From positions 1 to 64,000 of the forward strand of contig NZ_JAFMSZ010000004.1 in assembly GCF_017916505.1 (NCBI RefSeq): DNA of 64,000 nt, written 5' to 3'. Under the pieces are notes generated by a model that searched no databases, was not told the DNA's origin, and saw nothing but the letters and a program-made list of their open reading frames with translations. This document shows positions 27,494 through 36,643 of this stretch, piece by piece; positions within the stretch are counted from its first letter, which is position 1, and every line of letters starts with the position of its first letter. The stretch comes from Naasia sp. SYSU D00057 (GTDB lineage: Bacteria; Actinomycetota; Actinomycetes; Actinomycetales; Microbacteriaceae). Made by a program: the position numbers and the translations under genes.

Positions 27494-27880
27494 ATGAGCG
27501 ACAGGCTGCGCGCGGAGGACGAGCTCGAGCGGCTGCTCCCCGGACATCCGCCCGAGGTGCGCGAGCTCGCCCGGGACGCGGCCGCCGCCATCCTCGACGC
27601 CACCCCGGGGCTCCTGGTGCGGGCCGCGCCGGGCTGGCACTCCCTCAACGTGCGGCATCCGCAGGCGGGACACGTCTGTGCGATCTTCCCGTTCGACGAC
27701 CGCGTCGACATCGCGTTCGAGGAGGGGCACCGGCTGAGCGACCCGTGGGGCGCGCTCGAGGAGGGGACGTCCAGCTCGAGGCGGGTGCGCTACGTGCGGC
27801 TGAGGCCGGGCGACCGCGTGGATCCGGCGATGCTGTCCGCGCTCGTCGAGGAGTCGATCGTGCTCCGGCTCTCCCGCTGA
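27494..27880 (+). CDS. DUF1801-type conserved protein
   Basis: This 128-residue cytosolic protein shows the DUF1801-like pattern: GWHSLNVRHP, VCAIFPFDDRVDIAFEEGHRL split over a strand and loop, then DPWGALEEG and RRVRYVRL. The family has a small alpha/beta fold and includes proteins with a proposed iron-chaperone role, but the function is uncertain. GGAGG precedes the ATG. It follows the thiamine-binding-type gene closely, so they may be co-transcribed. Confidence 0.7.
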   Translation: MSDRLRAEDELERLLPGHPPEVRELARDAAAAILDATPGLLVRAAPGWHSLNVRHPQAGHVCAIFPFDDRVDIAFEEGHRLSDPWGALEEGTSSSRRVRYVRLRPGDRVDPAMLSALVEESIVLRLSR

Positions 27881-27980
27881 TCCGCCCGCTCGCCGGGAAC
27901 GCTCGCGCCGGCGCCGATCGGCACGTAGCCTGGAGGACCGGCGATGGCGCCTCCTTCCTCTTCCCCCTCAGGAGCGCCTC

Positions 27981-29234
27981 GTGCCCTACAGTCCCGCTCG
28001 CGTCCGCTTCGCGCTGCTCGCCCTCGCCCTCGGCGGCTTCGGCATCGGCTGCACCGAGTTCGTCGCGATGGGGCTCCTGCCCGACCTCGCGCGCGACCTG
28101 CTGCCGGACGTGTACGCGGCGTCGCCGGAGCAGGCGAACGGGCAGGCCGGCAACCTGATCGCCGCCTACGCGCTCGGTGTCGTGGTGGGCGCCCCGACGA
28201 TCGCCGCGTTCGCCGCGCGCTTCTCGCGCAAGCGGCTGCTGCTCGTGCTGCTCGCCGTGATCACTGTCGCGACGCTCGCCGCGGCCGTCCTGCCCTCGTT
28301 CGGCCTCGTCTTCGCCGCGCGCTTCGTCGCCGCCCTGCCGCACGGCGCCTACTTCGGTGTCGCCGCCCTCGTCGCCGCCTCCCTGCTCGGCCCCGGCAAG
28401 CGGGGCCAGGGCACCGCGTTCGTCATGGGCGGGCTCACGATCGCGAACGTCGTCGGCGTCCCGGCCATCACCTGGCTCGGTCAGCACGCGGGCTGGCGGC
28501 TCGCGTACGTCGTGGTCGCCGCTCTGTTCGCGCTGACCTTCGTGGCGGTCGCCCTCGTCGTCCCGGCGCAGCCGGGCAATCCGGGTGCCACCGTGCGGGG
28601 GGAGCTCCGCGCGTTCCGCCGGTCGCAGGTCTGGTTCACGCTCGGCGTCGGCTCGATCGGGTTCAGCGGCCTGTTCGCGGTCTACACCTACGTCTCGCCG
28701 ATCGCCACGGACGTCACCGGGCTGCCGCTCGCGACCGTGCCGATCGTGCTCATCGTCTTCGGCCTCGGCATGACGGCCGGCAACTTCTCGGGCGGCTGGT
28801 TCGTGGACCGCGGCGTCCGGCGGGCGCTCTTCACCGCCTTCGGCGGCGTCGTCGCGGCGCTCGTCGTGCTGCTGCTCACCGTGTCGACGGTCGCCGGGCT
28901 GTTCGCGTGCTGCTTCCTCCTCGGCGCCGCGGTCGGCGCGGGCTCGATCGCGCTCCAGGTGCGCCTCATGGACGTGGCGGGCGACAGCCAGACCATCGCC
29001 GCCGCCGTCAACCACTCGGCGCTCAACATCGGCAACACGCTCGGCGCCGCCCTCGGCGGCGCGGTGGTCGCGGCGGGCCTCGGCTACGTCGCCCCGATCA
29101 CGGTCGGCCTCGCGCTCAGCATCGCGGGCCTGCTGCTCGCGGTCGTGAGCTTCACCGTGGACGCCCGGCAGCGCCGCGCCGCGGCCGCCGCACCGGCGGA
29201 GCGGGCGCCCGAGCTGGTCGGCGACCGGGCGTAG
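27981..29234 (+). CDS. MFS exporter of the DHA1 family (AraJ/sugar-drug efflux type)
   Basis: The 417-residue protein has 12 predicted transmembrane segments. Its start, ALALGGFGIGCTEFVAMGLLPDLA, is typical of the AraJ/YdhP/Cml group of efflux proteins, followed by ARFVAALPHGAYFGVAALVAA and a second half beginning GSIGFSGLFAVYTYVSPI. The GTG has AGGAG upstream. The substrate is not predictable. A C-terminal tail is rich in Ala. Confidence 0.88.
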   Translation: MPYSPARVRFALLALALGGFGIGCTEFVAMGLLPDLARDLLPDVYAASPEQANGQAGNLIAAYALGVVVGAPTIAAFAARFSRKRLLLVLLAVITVATLAAAVLPSFGLVFAARFVAALPHGAYFGVAALVAASLLGPGKRGQGTAFVMGGLTIANVVGVPAITWLGQHAGWRLAYVVVAALFALTFVAVALVVPAQPGNPGATVRGELRAFRRSQVWFTLGVGSIGFSGLFAVYTYVSPIATDVTGLPLATVPIVLIVFGLGMTAGNFSGGWFVDRGVRRALFTAFGGVVAALVVLLLTVSTVAGLFACCFLLGAAVGAGSIALQVRLMDVAGDSQTIAAAVNHSALNIGNTLGAALGGAVVAAGLGYVAPITVGLALSIAGLLLAVVSFTVDARQRRAAAAAPAERAPELVGDRA

Positions 29235-29240
29235 CCCGCG

Positions 29241-29322
29241 ACTGAGTGCGCCGAGTGCGCCCCTGCGCACCGAGTGCACCCCGGGCCCAGGGCGCACTCG
29301 GCGTTTCGGGGCGCATTCGACG
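29241..29322. repeat. Intergenic GAGTGCGCC/GGCGCACTC repeat, copy 1
   Basis: The gap after the MFS gene holds repeated GAGTGCGCC and CACCGAGTGC units followed by the inverted GGCGCACTCGGCG. The same order of units, with matching spacing, occurs at 49280-49357. It can fold into a large hairpin. Confidence 0.65.
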
Positions 29323-29359
29323 AGGGACGCGCAGGCGTAGCGGTACCCTCCCGGAAACG

Positions 29360-29406
29360 CCGAAGGCACCGGCGCGGTCGCGCTCGGTGCCTTCGGAGGG
29401 ACGCGG
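29360..29406 (-). terminator. Intrinsic terminator of the response-regulator gene
   Basis: CCGAAGGCACCG and CGGTGCCTTCGG form a perfect 12-bp stem around a GC-rich loop, just past the response-regulator stop. There is no clear U-tract, which is common in high-GC actinobacteria. Confidence 0.65.
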
Positions 29407-29412
29407 GTCGCG

Positions 29413-30069
29413 TCAGTCGGTCTGCAGGAGGATGCCGTCCTGGATGGCGCGGCGACGGAGGGCGACCTTGGTGCCCACGTCGAAGCCGGCGACGCGGTAC
29501 TTCTCGCGGATGCGCTTGAGGTAGCTCTTCGCGGTCTCCTCGGAGATGCCGAGCTCGTAGGCGACCGTCTTCACCGGCTCGCCGCCGCCGTAGAGCGCCA
29601 TGACGCGGCGCTCCTGGGCGCTCAGCTTCGGGGCGCCGCCGACGTCGCCCGCGTGCAGGGCCAGGTCGAGCTCGGCCGAGATGTAGGACTCGCCCCGGTA
29701 GGCGGCGCGGAGGGCGTCGACGATCATCGACGCGTCCTCGCTCTTCACCAGGTAGCCGAGGGCGCCGGCGGCGAGGGCCTCGCGGACCACGTTCGGCTCG
29801 GCGTAGGTGCTCATGATCACGGTCTTCACGCCGGTCGTCTTCAGCGTCGAGAGCTTCAGCGAGACCGGGATGTTGTCCTTCAGGTCCAGGTCGAGCAGCA
29901 CGACGTCCACCGGGAACTCCGGGTGCGTGAGGAGCTCCGGCCAGCTCGCGACCGCGGCGACCATCTCGATGTCGCTGGCGGCGTTGCGGATCCACTCCGT
30001 CAGCGCGCCGAGCAGCATCTTGTGGTCGTCGACGAGGGCGAGTCGGATCGGGGGTCGGGGTTCGATCAC
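29413..30069 (-). CDS. NarL/LuxR-family response regulator (copy 1 of the locus)
   Basis: The 218-residue regulator has a receiver domain with D14/D15 and phospho-acceptor D60 (VVLLDLDLKDN) and a LuxR-type helix-turn-helix (PVKTVAYELGISEETAKSYLKRI, split by the turn). The GTG start at 30069 follows CAGGAGATC. It is a close paralogue of the regulator at 32805-33473: both carry HPEFPVDVV and DNIPVS. It is the last gene of the signalling locus and ends at a terminator. Confidence 0.88.
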   Translation of the reverse strand: MIEPRPPIRLALVDDHKMLLGALTEWIRNAASDIEMVAAVASWPELLTHPEFPVDVVLLDLDLKDNIPVSLKLSTLKTTGVKTVIMSTYAEPNVVREALAAGALGYLVKSEDASMIVDALRAAYRGESYISAELDLALHAGDVGGAPKLSAQERRVMALYGGGEPVKTVAYELGISEETAKSYLKRIREKYRVAGFDVGTKVALRRRAIQDGILLQTD

Positions 30070-30118
30070 TGGATCTCCTGAATACTTCCGGGGGCGGCCG
30101 TCCTCGGGCGAGACGCGG

Positions 30119-31393
30119 TCATGAGTCGCTGGGGCTGTCGACGAGGCACTCGATCTCGAGGCGGAGGCTTCCGTCCCGCACCGAGTCGGTGTGCCGGCCG
30201 ACCTTGCGGATAGCGTCCCATGCAGCCGGGTCGACACGGCCCCGCGCCACGCCGGACGTCTCGATGAGGATCGGCACGCACATGCGGCGGAGGGCGCCCT
30301 CGAGCGGCTGGACGGGGCCGAGCGTGATGCGGGCCTTGCGGACGCCCGCCTCGCGGGGCGCCCGGTCGGCGACGAGCAGCCAGATGGTCGACAGCAGGCC
30401 GTCGCGCTGGCGCGGGTCGAGGAGGCCGGCGAGGCTCGCCGGGTCGCTGAGCGTGACGGCGGGGCCGAGCAGCTCGGACTCCGACACGGCGTGGTACAGC
30501 CACGTCTCACGGCGGCCCTCGATGAGGTGCAGGCGCAGCTCGGTGGCGAGCGAGGCGGCCGTCTGGGCGAGCTTCGGCGTGAGCGGCAGCGGGGTCCGCC
30601 CGCTCGCCACGCCCTCGAGCAGCTGCTCGGCGGCGAGGTCGAGGCGGGCGAGCTCCTCGGAGGCGAGCATGCCGACCGCGAACCGGGGGGCGGACACCGT
30701 GCTCTGCACGAGCACGCGGTCGAGCTCCAGCGTCACCATGCGGCGGAACGTGCGGAGGATGAGCGCCCCGAGCACCGCCGGGGCGACGGCGCGGGCCAGC
30801 ATCGCGATGCCGGGGGCGAGATCGTCCGGGTCCACGACGCCGTCGAGGACGTCGGCGGCGACCAGGATCCCGCCGACCACGGCCGCCGCGGCGAGGATCT
30901 GCCGGGTCGGCCGGACGCCCGCGACCGCGAGCAGCCCGACCCCGGCGGAGATGGACGCGGTCGCGTTGCCGGCGACGTTGCCGAGGGACCACGCCGAGAC
31001 GACGTCGAGCACGATGACGACGGCCAGGCCGCCGAGGAAGCCGAGGAACATCCGGTCGGGGAGGCGGTCGTCGTTCCTGCGGATGACGACGCCGACCGCG
31101 ACGAGCAGCGCCGCGTAGAGCAGCCAGGCGACCGCCGCGGCCGCGGGGATCGGATACGTGTCCCACTGCAGCGTGAAGCGGACGAGGTCGTACGTCGAGA
31201 TGATGACGCACACCGCCATCGCGCCGATGCCGAGGAAGCCGGTGCCGAGGCTGCCCGCGTTCTCGTCGATGATGCGCGAGCTCGCGAAGCTCGGCAGGCG
31301 CAGCGCCGAGCGCTTGCGCTGCTGCTGCCCGGGCACGGCGCCGAGAGTGTTCTCCTCGAGCCCGTTCGGGGCCAGGTCACTGATCGCGGTCAC
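30119..31393 (-). CDS. Membrane protein partner of the sensor kinase, kinase-like but degenerate
   Basis: I do not recognise a named family for this 424-residue protein. About seven hydrophobic segments (residues about 50-215) are followed by a soluble part. That part begins with a helical stretch (LELDRVLVQSTVSAP) and contains LLSTIWLLVADRAPREAG, which looks like an ATPase N-box without the asparagine. No glycine-rich ATP boxes are visible. Its GTG overlaps the kinase stop by GTGA. It may be a pseudokinase that forms a heteromer with the kinase; this is inference. Confidence 0.7.
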   Translation of the reverse strand: MTAISDLAPNGLEENTLGAVPGQQQRKRSALRLPSFASSRIIDENAGSLGTGFLGIGAMAVCVIISTYDLVRFTLQWDTYPIPAAAAVAWLLYAALLVAVGVVIRRNDDRLPDRMFLGFLGGLAVVIVLDVVSAWSLGNVAGNATASISAGVGLLAVAGVRPTRQILAAAAVVGGILVAADVLDGVVDPDDLAPGIAMLARAVAPAVLGALILRTFRRMVTLELDRVLVQSTVSAPRFAVGMLASEELARLDLAAEQLLEGVASGRTPLPLTPKLAQTAASLATELRLHLIEGRRETWLYHAVSESELLGPAVTLSDPASLAGLLDPRQRDGLLSTIWLLVADRAPREAGVRKARITLGPVQPLEGALRRMCVPILIETSGVARGRVDPAAWDAIRKVGRHTDSVRDGSLRLEIECLVDSPSDS

Positions 31394-32595
31394 GGGCGCG
31401 GCACCTCCAGCACGACGGTGGTGCCCGAGCCGGGCGCCGAGAACACGCGGGCGTTGCCGCCCACCTCGCGCAGCCGGGCGAGCACCGATTCCTTGAACCC
31501 GAGACGGCCCTCGCCGATCGCCGACACGTCGAAGCCGACGCCCTGGTCGGTGACGAGGGCGCGGATGGTGGTGTCGTCGTCGGTGATCGTGACGTGCGCC
31601 TCCGACACCCCGGCGTGCCGCCGGACGTTCTCGAGGCACTCGGCGAGCGAGCCGAGGAACGCGTCGAGCACGTCGCTCGGCAGCAGGACCTGACCCGTGC
31701 CGTGCCAGCTGACCCCGAGGCCCATCCGGCCGAAGCGCTGCTTCACGTTCTCGAGCGTGTTGCCGAGCGCGGACTCGGAGGTCGGCTGCAGCGCGTACTG
31801 CCCGCTCGATTTCGGCGTCGGCGTGGTGCCGAGGCGCAGCTGGCGGAGCAGCCGCGCGTCGTCGCCCGCCTGGTGGATGAGCGCGTTCGCCGACACCCCG
31901 ACGCCCGAGTGGGCGAGCAGCGTGAGCGTCGCGAGGACCGTGTCGTGCAGGAGGCGGGCGCCCTGGCGGCGCTGGGCCTCCGTCTCGCTCGCCTGCCGCT
32001 CGGCGCGGTGGGCGCGGCCGATGTTCGAGATGCGGCGGGCCGCGCGCACCACACCCGCGTTGAGCAGCAGGCCGATGACGACCGCGATCGCCCAGCCGCC
32101 GAACAGCACCGCGACCGTGAGCGGCATGGTGGCGCGGCCCGCGAGGGTGACGAGCAGGACGACGAGGGTGGCCGTGAACGCGAGCCCGAGCACGATCATG
32201 CGGCCGAGCGAGATCGTGAGCACGATGCCGACGCTCGCGATCGCCCAGCCGACGAGGATGCGGATCCCGATGATCGCCGCGGTGCTGAGCCCGGTGGGGG
32301 AGGCGGCTACGCCGGTCACCGCCTGGAGGGCGCCGACGTCGGCGAGGTGGATCACGAGCAGCAGCAGGATGCCCGTCCCTGCGGCGAGCGGTGGCCAGAG
32401 CAGCGAGCGGGTGCGGCCGAGCTGGTACAGGAGAGCCGTGAACGCCCCGAACAGCGGCACGAGGAGGACGAGGGTGGCGGGCGCGACGGCGCCGGGCATG
32501 GCGAGGCAGAGGAGGGCGACGACGGCGCCGGTCATGCCGATGAGGCGGGCGCTCCGCGAGACGAGGCGGTCGCGCTCTTTGACGATGCGTTCCAT
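31390..32595 (-). CDS. Membrane sensor histidine kinase (HisKA_3/NarX type)
   Basis: The 401-residue kinase has about seven hydrophobic segments in its first 180 residues and a phospho-acceptor region RRQGARLLHDTVLATLTLL with the histidine in LLHD. Its ATPase domain has the N-box LAECLENVRRHAG, a G1 box DQGVGFD and a late GSGTTVVLEVP. There is no extracytoplasmic sensor domain of any size, so sensing is probably intramembrane. AGGAAG precedes the ATG. The partner regulators flank it. Confidence 0.88.
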   Translation of the reverse strand: MERIVKERDRLVSRSARLIGMTGAVVALLCLAMPGAVAPATLVLLVPLFGAFTALLYQLGRTRSLLWPPLAAGTGILLLLVIHLADVGALQAVTGVAASPTGLSTAAIIGIRILVGWAIASVGIVLTISLGRMIVLGLAFTATLVVLLVTLAGRATMPLTVAVLFGGWAIAVVIGLLLNAGVVRAARRISNIGRAHRAERQASETEAQRRQGARLLHDTVLATLTLLAHSGVGVSANALIHQAGDDARLLRQLRLGTTPTPKSSGQYALQPTSESALGNTLENVKQRFGRMGLGVSWHGTGQVLLPSDVLDAFLGSLAECLENVRRHAGVSEAHVTITDDDTTIRALVTDQGVGFDVSAIGEGRLGFKESVLARLREVGGNARVFSAPGSGTTVVLEVPRP

Positions 32596-32804
32596 GGGCT
32601 TCCTGCGCAGTCGGGGCGGGGGTCCGTGTGGATCCGGGCCCGCGGTGCGGGGCTCCGTGGCCGCCGACGGGTCGGCGGAGCGGACCTCGGGCGGTCCGTG
32701 CGCTCATGCTGACATCGGCCGCGTCCGAAGCTGGGAAGCCACTCCGAGAGCGCGTGGGATGCGCGCCCGAACGGCCGTCCCTGCTGCAGAGGGTGGGGGC
32801 GAGG
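32596..32804. other. 209-base gap upstream of the sensor kinase
   Basis: This gap separates the stop of the upstream regulator from the kinase start. I see only short weak stems such as GCCGACCCGTCGGC near 32669 and no clear promoter or coding frame. A promoter for the kinase and the two genes after it is plausible here. Confidence 0.3.
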
Positions 32805-33473
32805 TTATTCCGGGGTGATCCAGCCCTCGCGGATCGCGTGGCGGCGCAGCAGCACCTTGGTGCCGAGGTCCACGCCGATGGCGCGGTACTTGCGGCGGCC
32901 GCGCTTGATGTACGACTTGATCGTCTCCTCGGTCGTGCTCATGTCGGAGGCGACCTCCTTGATGGAGCGGCCGGAGGCGTAGAGCACGAGGGCGCGCTGC
33001 TCCTGCTTGCCGAGGTTCGGCTCGACGCTGCTCTCGAAGTCGTCGAGTGCCTTGCGCACCGCGTCGCTCGGTTCGGCGCGGCCGTCGGCCGCCGCGTGCA
33101 CGGTGGCGATGAGGGCGTCCGCGGACTCGGTCTTGCCGACGAAGGCGGCGGCGCCGGCCTGGATGGCGCCGTAGATGGAGCCCGAGTCGGCGTGCCGCGA
33201 GATGACGACCGTCTTGCTGCCCGCGGCCGTCAGCACCCGCAGCTTCGTCGAGACGGGGATGTTGTCCTCGAGGTTCAGGTCGAGGATGACGACATCGACC
33301 GGGAACTCCGGGTGCGACACGAGCGCGCCCCACGATGAGACCGCCGCGACGACCTGCAGGCCGGTCCGCGGCGCGCCGAGGCGCGCCTCGAGTCCGTCCA
33401 GGACCAGGCGGTGGTCGTCGACGAGTGCCACTCTCAGCCGAGGAGGGCGGCGGGGCGTCTGGGGGATAGGCAC
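32805..33473 (-). CDS. NarL/LuxR-family response regulator (copy 2 of the locus)
   Basis: The 222-residue regulator starts at a GTG preceded by GAAGGTGA. It has the acidic pair in ALVDDHRLVLDG, phospho-acceptor VVILDLNLEDN, and a LuxR-type helix-turn-helix with IKEVASDMSTTEETIKSYI. It shares HPEFPVDVV, DNIPVS and the C-terminal LGTKV.LRR.AI pattern with the regulator at 29413-30069, so the two arose by duplication around the kinase genes. They may read the same signal on different promoters. Confidence 0.86.
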   Translation of the reverse strand: MPIPQTPRRPPRLRVALVDDHRLVLDGLEARLGAPRTGLQVVAAVSSWGALVSHPEFPVDVVILDLNLEDNIPVSTKLRVLTAAGSKTVVISRHADSGSIYGAIQAGAAAFVGKTESADALIATVHAAADGRAEPSDAVRKALDDFESSVEPNLGKQEQRALVLYASGRSIKEVASDMSTTEETIKSYIKRGRRKYRAIGVDLGTKVLLRRHAIREGWITPE

Positions 33474-33720
33474 AGGGTTGTCACCTTCTAACCTCAGCGA
33501 GCAGTCTAGGGGTCGCGCCCCCGTCCGGCACCCCCGTTCTCGGGCCATGGAACGCGCCTGCGGCGTCCGGACCGGCGCCCCCTCGGCGTGCGCGGACAGC
33601 CCCTCCCGCATCCCGCGCAGCGCTCCCCCCGGACTGGGGAGGCCGCGGCGCGGGTCGGGGCGGGACCGCGCCCCTATCTTGGAGCGACGCCCACGGAAGG
33701 GCGCGCACAGGGGGACCCGG

Positions 33721-33912
33721 ATGGCACTACTCGCCGCGCTTGCCGCGCAGCTCGACAGCACTTCTCTCACCGCGAGCGTCGCGGGCAACCTGGTGCTGAT
33801 CGGTGTTTCCGTCGTCGGCCTGACCGCCGCCGCCGCGCTGCTTGGCACGGCCCGCGAGATCCGCGCAGAGCGCAGCGACCCGCTCAACGAGCGGCACTAC
33901 ATCAACTTCTAG
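33721..33912 (+). CDS. Small single-pass membrane protein, unknown function
   Basis: A 63-residue frame starts at an ATG preceded by AGGGGGA and encodes one transmembrane helix (about 20-43, LVLIGVSVVGLTAAAALLG) followed by a charged tail REIRAERSDPLNERHY. TATCTT at 33674 could be a -10. Its last 11 bases overlap the 3' end of metX on the other strand. I do not recognise a family; coding is judged from composition, start context and membrane-protein pattern. Confidence 0.5.
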   Translation: MALLAALAAQLDSTSLTASVAGNLVLIGVSVVGLTAAAALLGTAREIRAERSDPLNERHYINF

Positions 33913-35119
33913 CCGGCACCTCGAGCAGCCGCGCGAGGGCGCGGCCGACGCCGTCGTTCTCGATGAGGAAGCCGTCGTGGCCGTACTCGCTCTCGAGGAT
34001 CACGGGCTCATCCCCGTCGAGGGCGCCCGGCGCGTGGCGGGCGATGACCCGCTGGTCGGCGACCGGGAACAGGCGGTCGCTGTCGGTGCCGAGCACGAGC
34101 GTCGGGGTGGTGAGCCGGGACAGCGCCGCCTCGACACCGCCGCGATCGCGCCCGACGTCGTGCGAGCTCATCGCCTGCACGAGCCGGATGTAGCTGTTCG
34201 CGTCGAAGCGGCGCGTGAACTTGTTGCCGTGGAAGTCGAGGTACGACTCGACGGCGAAGCGGCCGCCGGAGCCGAGCGGATCGAGGGTGCTCTGCCACGA
34301 CCGCGAGAAGCGGGCGTTGAGCTCGCTCGGGCTGCGGTAGTTGAGCAGCGCCATCCGCCGGGCGAGGGCGAGGCCGGCGTGCGGCCCGTCGCCGTCCGCG
34401 GCGCCGTAGTACCAGCCGGACCGGTAGCGCGGGTCCATCCGGATCGCCTCGAGCTGCACCGAGTTGAGGGCGATCTGGTCCGCGCTCGCGGAGGGCGGTG
34501 CGGCGAGGACCGCGAGCCGCTCCAGGCGCTCCGCATGCATCAGACCCCACTCCAGGGCGTGCATGCCGGCCATGGAGCCGCCGATCACCGCGGCCCACCG
34601 GTCGATGCCGATGGCGTCGGTGAAGAGACGCTGGGCCTCCACCTGGTCGCGGATGGTCACGTGCGGGAACCGCGGCCCCCACTCGCGGAGGTCGGGTGCG
34701 AGGGACGCGGGACCGGTGCTGCCCTGGCATCCGCCGAGCACGTTCGGGGCGACCACGAACCAGCGGTCGGTGTCGACGGCGAGGCCCGGCCCGACGATTC
34801 CGGACCACCAGCCGCCCGTCGGCTGTCCGGGACCGGCGGGACCGGCGACGTGCGGGTCGCCGGTGAGAGCGTGCAGCACGAGCACCGCGTTGTCGCGCGC
34901 GGGGGACAGCTCGCCGAACGTCTCGTAGGCGATGCGCACCCCCGGCAGTGTCGCGCCGCTCTCGAGCTGCATCGTGCCGATGGGGACGAAGCGGCGGCCG
35001 GCGACGGGGTCGCCCTCCCGCCAGGCGCCGGTGGCCGGCGGCTTCCCGAGCACGGCACGCTGATCCGCTTCTGTGATGATCGCGGACGGCACCGCGTCCT
35101 CGGGGATCTGCCAGTCCAT
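33902..35119 (-). CDS. metX: Homoserine O-acetyltransferase
   Basis: The 405-residue alpha/beta-hydrolase protein transfers acetyl from acetyl-CoA to homoserine, the first committed step to methionine. Motifs are ALTGDPHVAGP, GWWSGIVGPG, PNVLGGCQGSTGP, the nucleophile elbow VIGGSMAGMHALEW and the late ESEYGHDGFL carrying the His. Most relatives have GGSMGG at the elbow. It lies 130 bases downstream of metY across a terminator, so it probably has its own promoter. Confidence 0.93.
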   Translation of the reverse strand: MDWQIPEDAVPSAIITEADQRAVLGKPPATGAWREGDPVAGRRFVPIGTMQLESGATLPGVRIAYETFGELSPARDNAVLVLHALTGDPHVAGPAGPGQPTGGWWSGIVGPGLAVDTDRWFVVAPNVLGGCQGSTGPASLAPDLREWGPRFPHVTIRDQVEAQRLFTDAIGIDRWAAVIGGSMAGMHALEWGLMHAERLERLAVLAAPPSASADQIALNSVQLEAIRMDPRYRSGWYYGAADGDGPHAGLALARRMALLNYRSPSELNARFSRSWQSTLDPLGSGGRFAVESYLDFHGNKFTRRFDANSYIRLVQAMSSHDVGRDRGGVEAALSRLTTPTLVLGTDSDRLFPVADQRVIARHAPGALDGDEPVILESEYGHDGFLIENDGVGRALARLLEVPARS

Positions 35120-35182
35120 CGCTCGTTCAGTATGCGGGAGCGCCGGCCGCCGTCCGGACCGTGTTACGCGGGCGGGGAACGC

Positions 35183-35235
35183 GGAACCGCCCGGCCCCCG
35201 CCCGCGCGCGTGCGCGGGACGGGGACCGGGCGGTC
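35183..35235 (-). terminator. GC-rich hairpin terminator between metY and metX
   Basis: GGAACCGCCCGG and CCGGGCGGTCC, with further pairing inside, form a stem of more than 20 bp just after the metY stop. No U-tract follows. Confidence 0.65.
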
Positions 35236-35248
35236 CGGGGGAGGAGTG

Positions 35249-36562
35249 TTACGCCTCGACGGCCGAGAGGGCGCGCGCCGCGGCGAGGCCCGCCTCGAGG
35301 TCGGCCTTCAGGTCGTCGATGTTCTCGAGGCCGACGGAGAGGCGCACCAGGCCGGGCGTGACGCCGCTCGTCAGCTGCTGCTCGGGCGTCAGCTGGGAGT
35401 GGGTGGTCGACGCCGGGTGGATGACGAGCGAGCGCACGTCGCCGATGTTGGCCAGGTGGCTGAACAGCGTGAGGCTCTCGACGAACCGGCGGCCGGCGTC
35501 GACGCCGCCCTTCAGCTCGAACGACACGACGGCGCCGACGCCCTTCGGGGCGTACCTGTTGGCGGCGGCGTACCAGGGGCTCGAGGGCAGGCCGGCGTAG
35601 CTGACGCTCGCGACGTCCGGGTGGTTCTCCAGCCACTCCGCGACCTCCTGGGCGTTCTGCACGTGGCGCTCGATGCGCAGCGAGAGGGTCTCGATGCCCT
35701 GCAGCAGCGTGAAGGCGCTGTCGGCCGAGATCGCGGCGCCGAGGTCGCGCAGCAGCTGCACGCGCGCCTTGATGATGTAGGCGAGCGGGTCGCCGACGGC
35801 CTGCGTGTACACCGCGCCGTGGTACGACGGGTCGGGCGTCGACAGGCCGGGGAACCTCTCCGTGTTCTTCGACCACTCGAACTTGCCGCCGTCGACGATG
35901 ACACCGCCGATGACGACGCCGTGGCCGCCGAGGAACTTCGTCGCCGAGTGCACGACGATGTCGGCGCCGTGCTCGAAGGGGCGGATGAGGTAGGGCGTCG
36001 CGATCGTGTTGTCGACGATCAGCGGCACCCCGCTCTCGTGCGCCACGTCGGCGACGAGCGAGATGTCGAGCAGGTTGATCTTCGGGTTGCCGATCGTCTC
36101 CGCGAAGAACAGCTTCGTGTTGGGGCGGACGGCGCGGCGCCACTCGTCGGCGTCGTCCTGGTCCTCGACGAACGTCGTCTCGATGCCGAGGCGCGCGAGC
36201 GTGTACTTGAAGAGGTTGTACGTGCCGCCGTAGATCGAGCTCGACGAGACGATGTGGTCGCCCGCCTGAGCGATGTTGAGCACCGCGTACGTCTCCGCAG
36301 CCTGGCCGGAGGCGAGGAGGAGAGCGGCGGTGCCGCCCTCGAGCGCGGCGATGCGCTCCTCGACGACCGCCTGGGTCGGGTTCTGGATGCGGCTGTAGAT
36401 GTTGCCGAACTCGGCGAGCGCGAACAGGTTCTTCGCGTGGTCCGCGCTGTTGAAGACGTAGGAGGTCGTCTTGTAGATCGGGGTCGCCCGGGCGTTGGTC
36501 ACCGGGTCGGGAGCGGCGCCGGAGTGGATCTGCCGGGTCTCGAACTTCCAGTCGTTGGTCAT
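35249..36562 (-). CDS. metY: O-acetylhomoserine sulfhydrylase (PLP enzyme)
   Basis: The 437-residue cysteine/methionine-metabolism PLP enzyme makes homocysteine from O-acetylhomoserine and sulfide. It begins [20 protein letters not shown], has [20 protein letters not shown] and the PLP lysine in [14 protein letters not shown]. The length and [15 protein letters not shown] near the end fit MetY and not the shorter gamma-synthases. It pairs with metX downstream. A well-formed promoter sits directly before the ATG. Confidence 0.92.
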   Translation of the reverse strand: MTNDWKFETRQIHSGAAPDPVTNARATPIYKTTSYVFNSADHAKNLFALAEFGNIYSRIQNPTQAVVEERIAALEGGTAALLLASGQAAETYAVLNIAQAGDHIVSSSSIYGGTYNLFKYTLARLGIETTFVEDQDDADEWRRAVRPNTKLFFAETIGNPKINLLDISLVADVAHESGVPLIVDNTIATPYLIRPFEHGADIVVHSATKFLGGHGVVIGGVIVDGGKFEWSKNTERFPGLSTPDPSYHGAVYTQAVGDPLAYIIKARVQLLRDLGAAISADSAFTLLQGIETLSLRIERHVQNAQEVAEWLENHPDVASVSYAGLPSSPWYAAANRYAPKGVGAVVSFELKGGVDAGRRFVESLTLFSHLANIGDVRSLVIHPASTTHSQLTPEQQLTSGVTPGLVRLSVGLENIDDLKADLEAGLAAARALSAVEA

Positions 36563-36568
36563 GGCGCG

Positions 36569-36597
36569 AGCCTAGGGAGGGGGCGGAGGGCCCTCAA
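36569..36597 (-). promoter_or_regulatory. metY promoter, -35 TTGAGG and -10 TAGGCT
   Basis: On the minus strand TTGAGG, a 17-base spacer and TAGGCT end six bases before the ATG. Both boxes and the spacing match a housekeeping promoter and predict a leaderless transcript. Confidence 0.65.
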
Positions 36598-36643
36598 CGC
36601 ATTCCGCAACCCGGCGTAATACGCCCGAGCATCGGGCCCGTGC

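Noticed and set aside
27926-27931. TAGCCT upstream of the MFS gene as a leaderless promoter.
   Set aside because: It is about 50 bases from the start, which also has a good ribosome-binding site, so it does not fit the leaderless pattern; it may be an ordinary -10.
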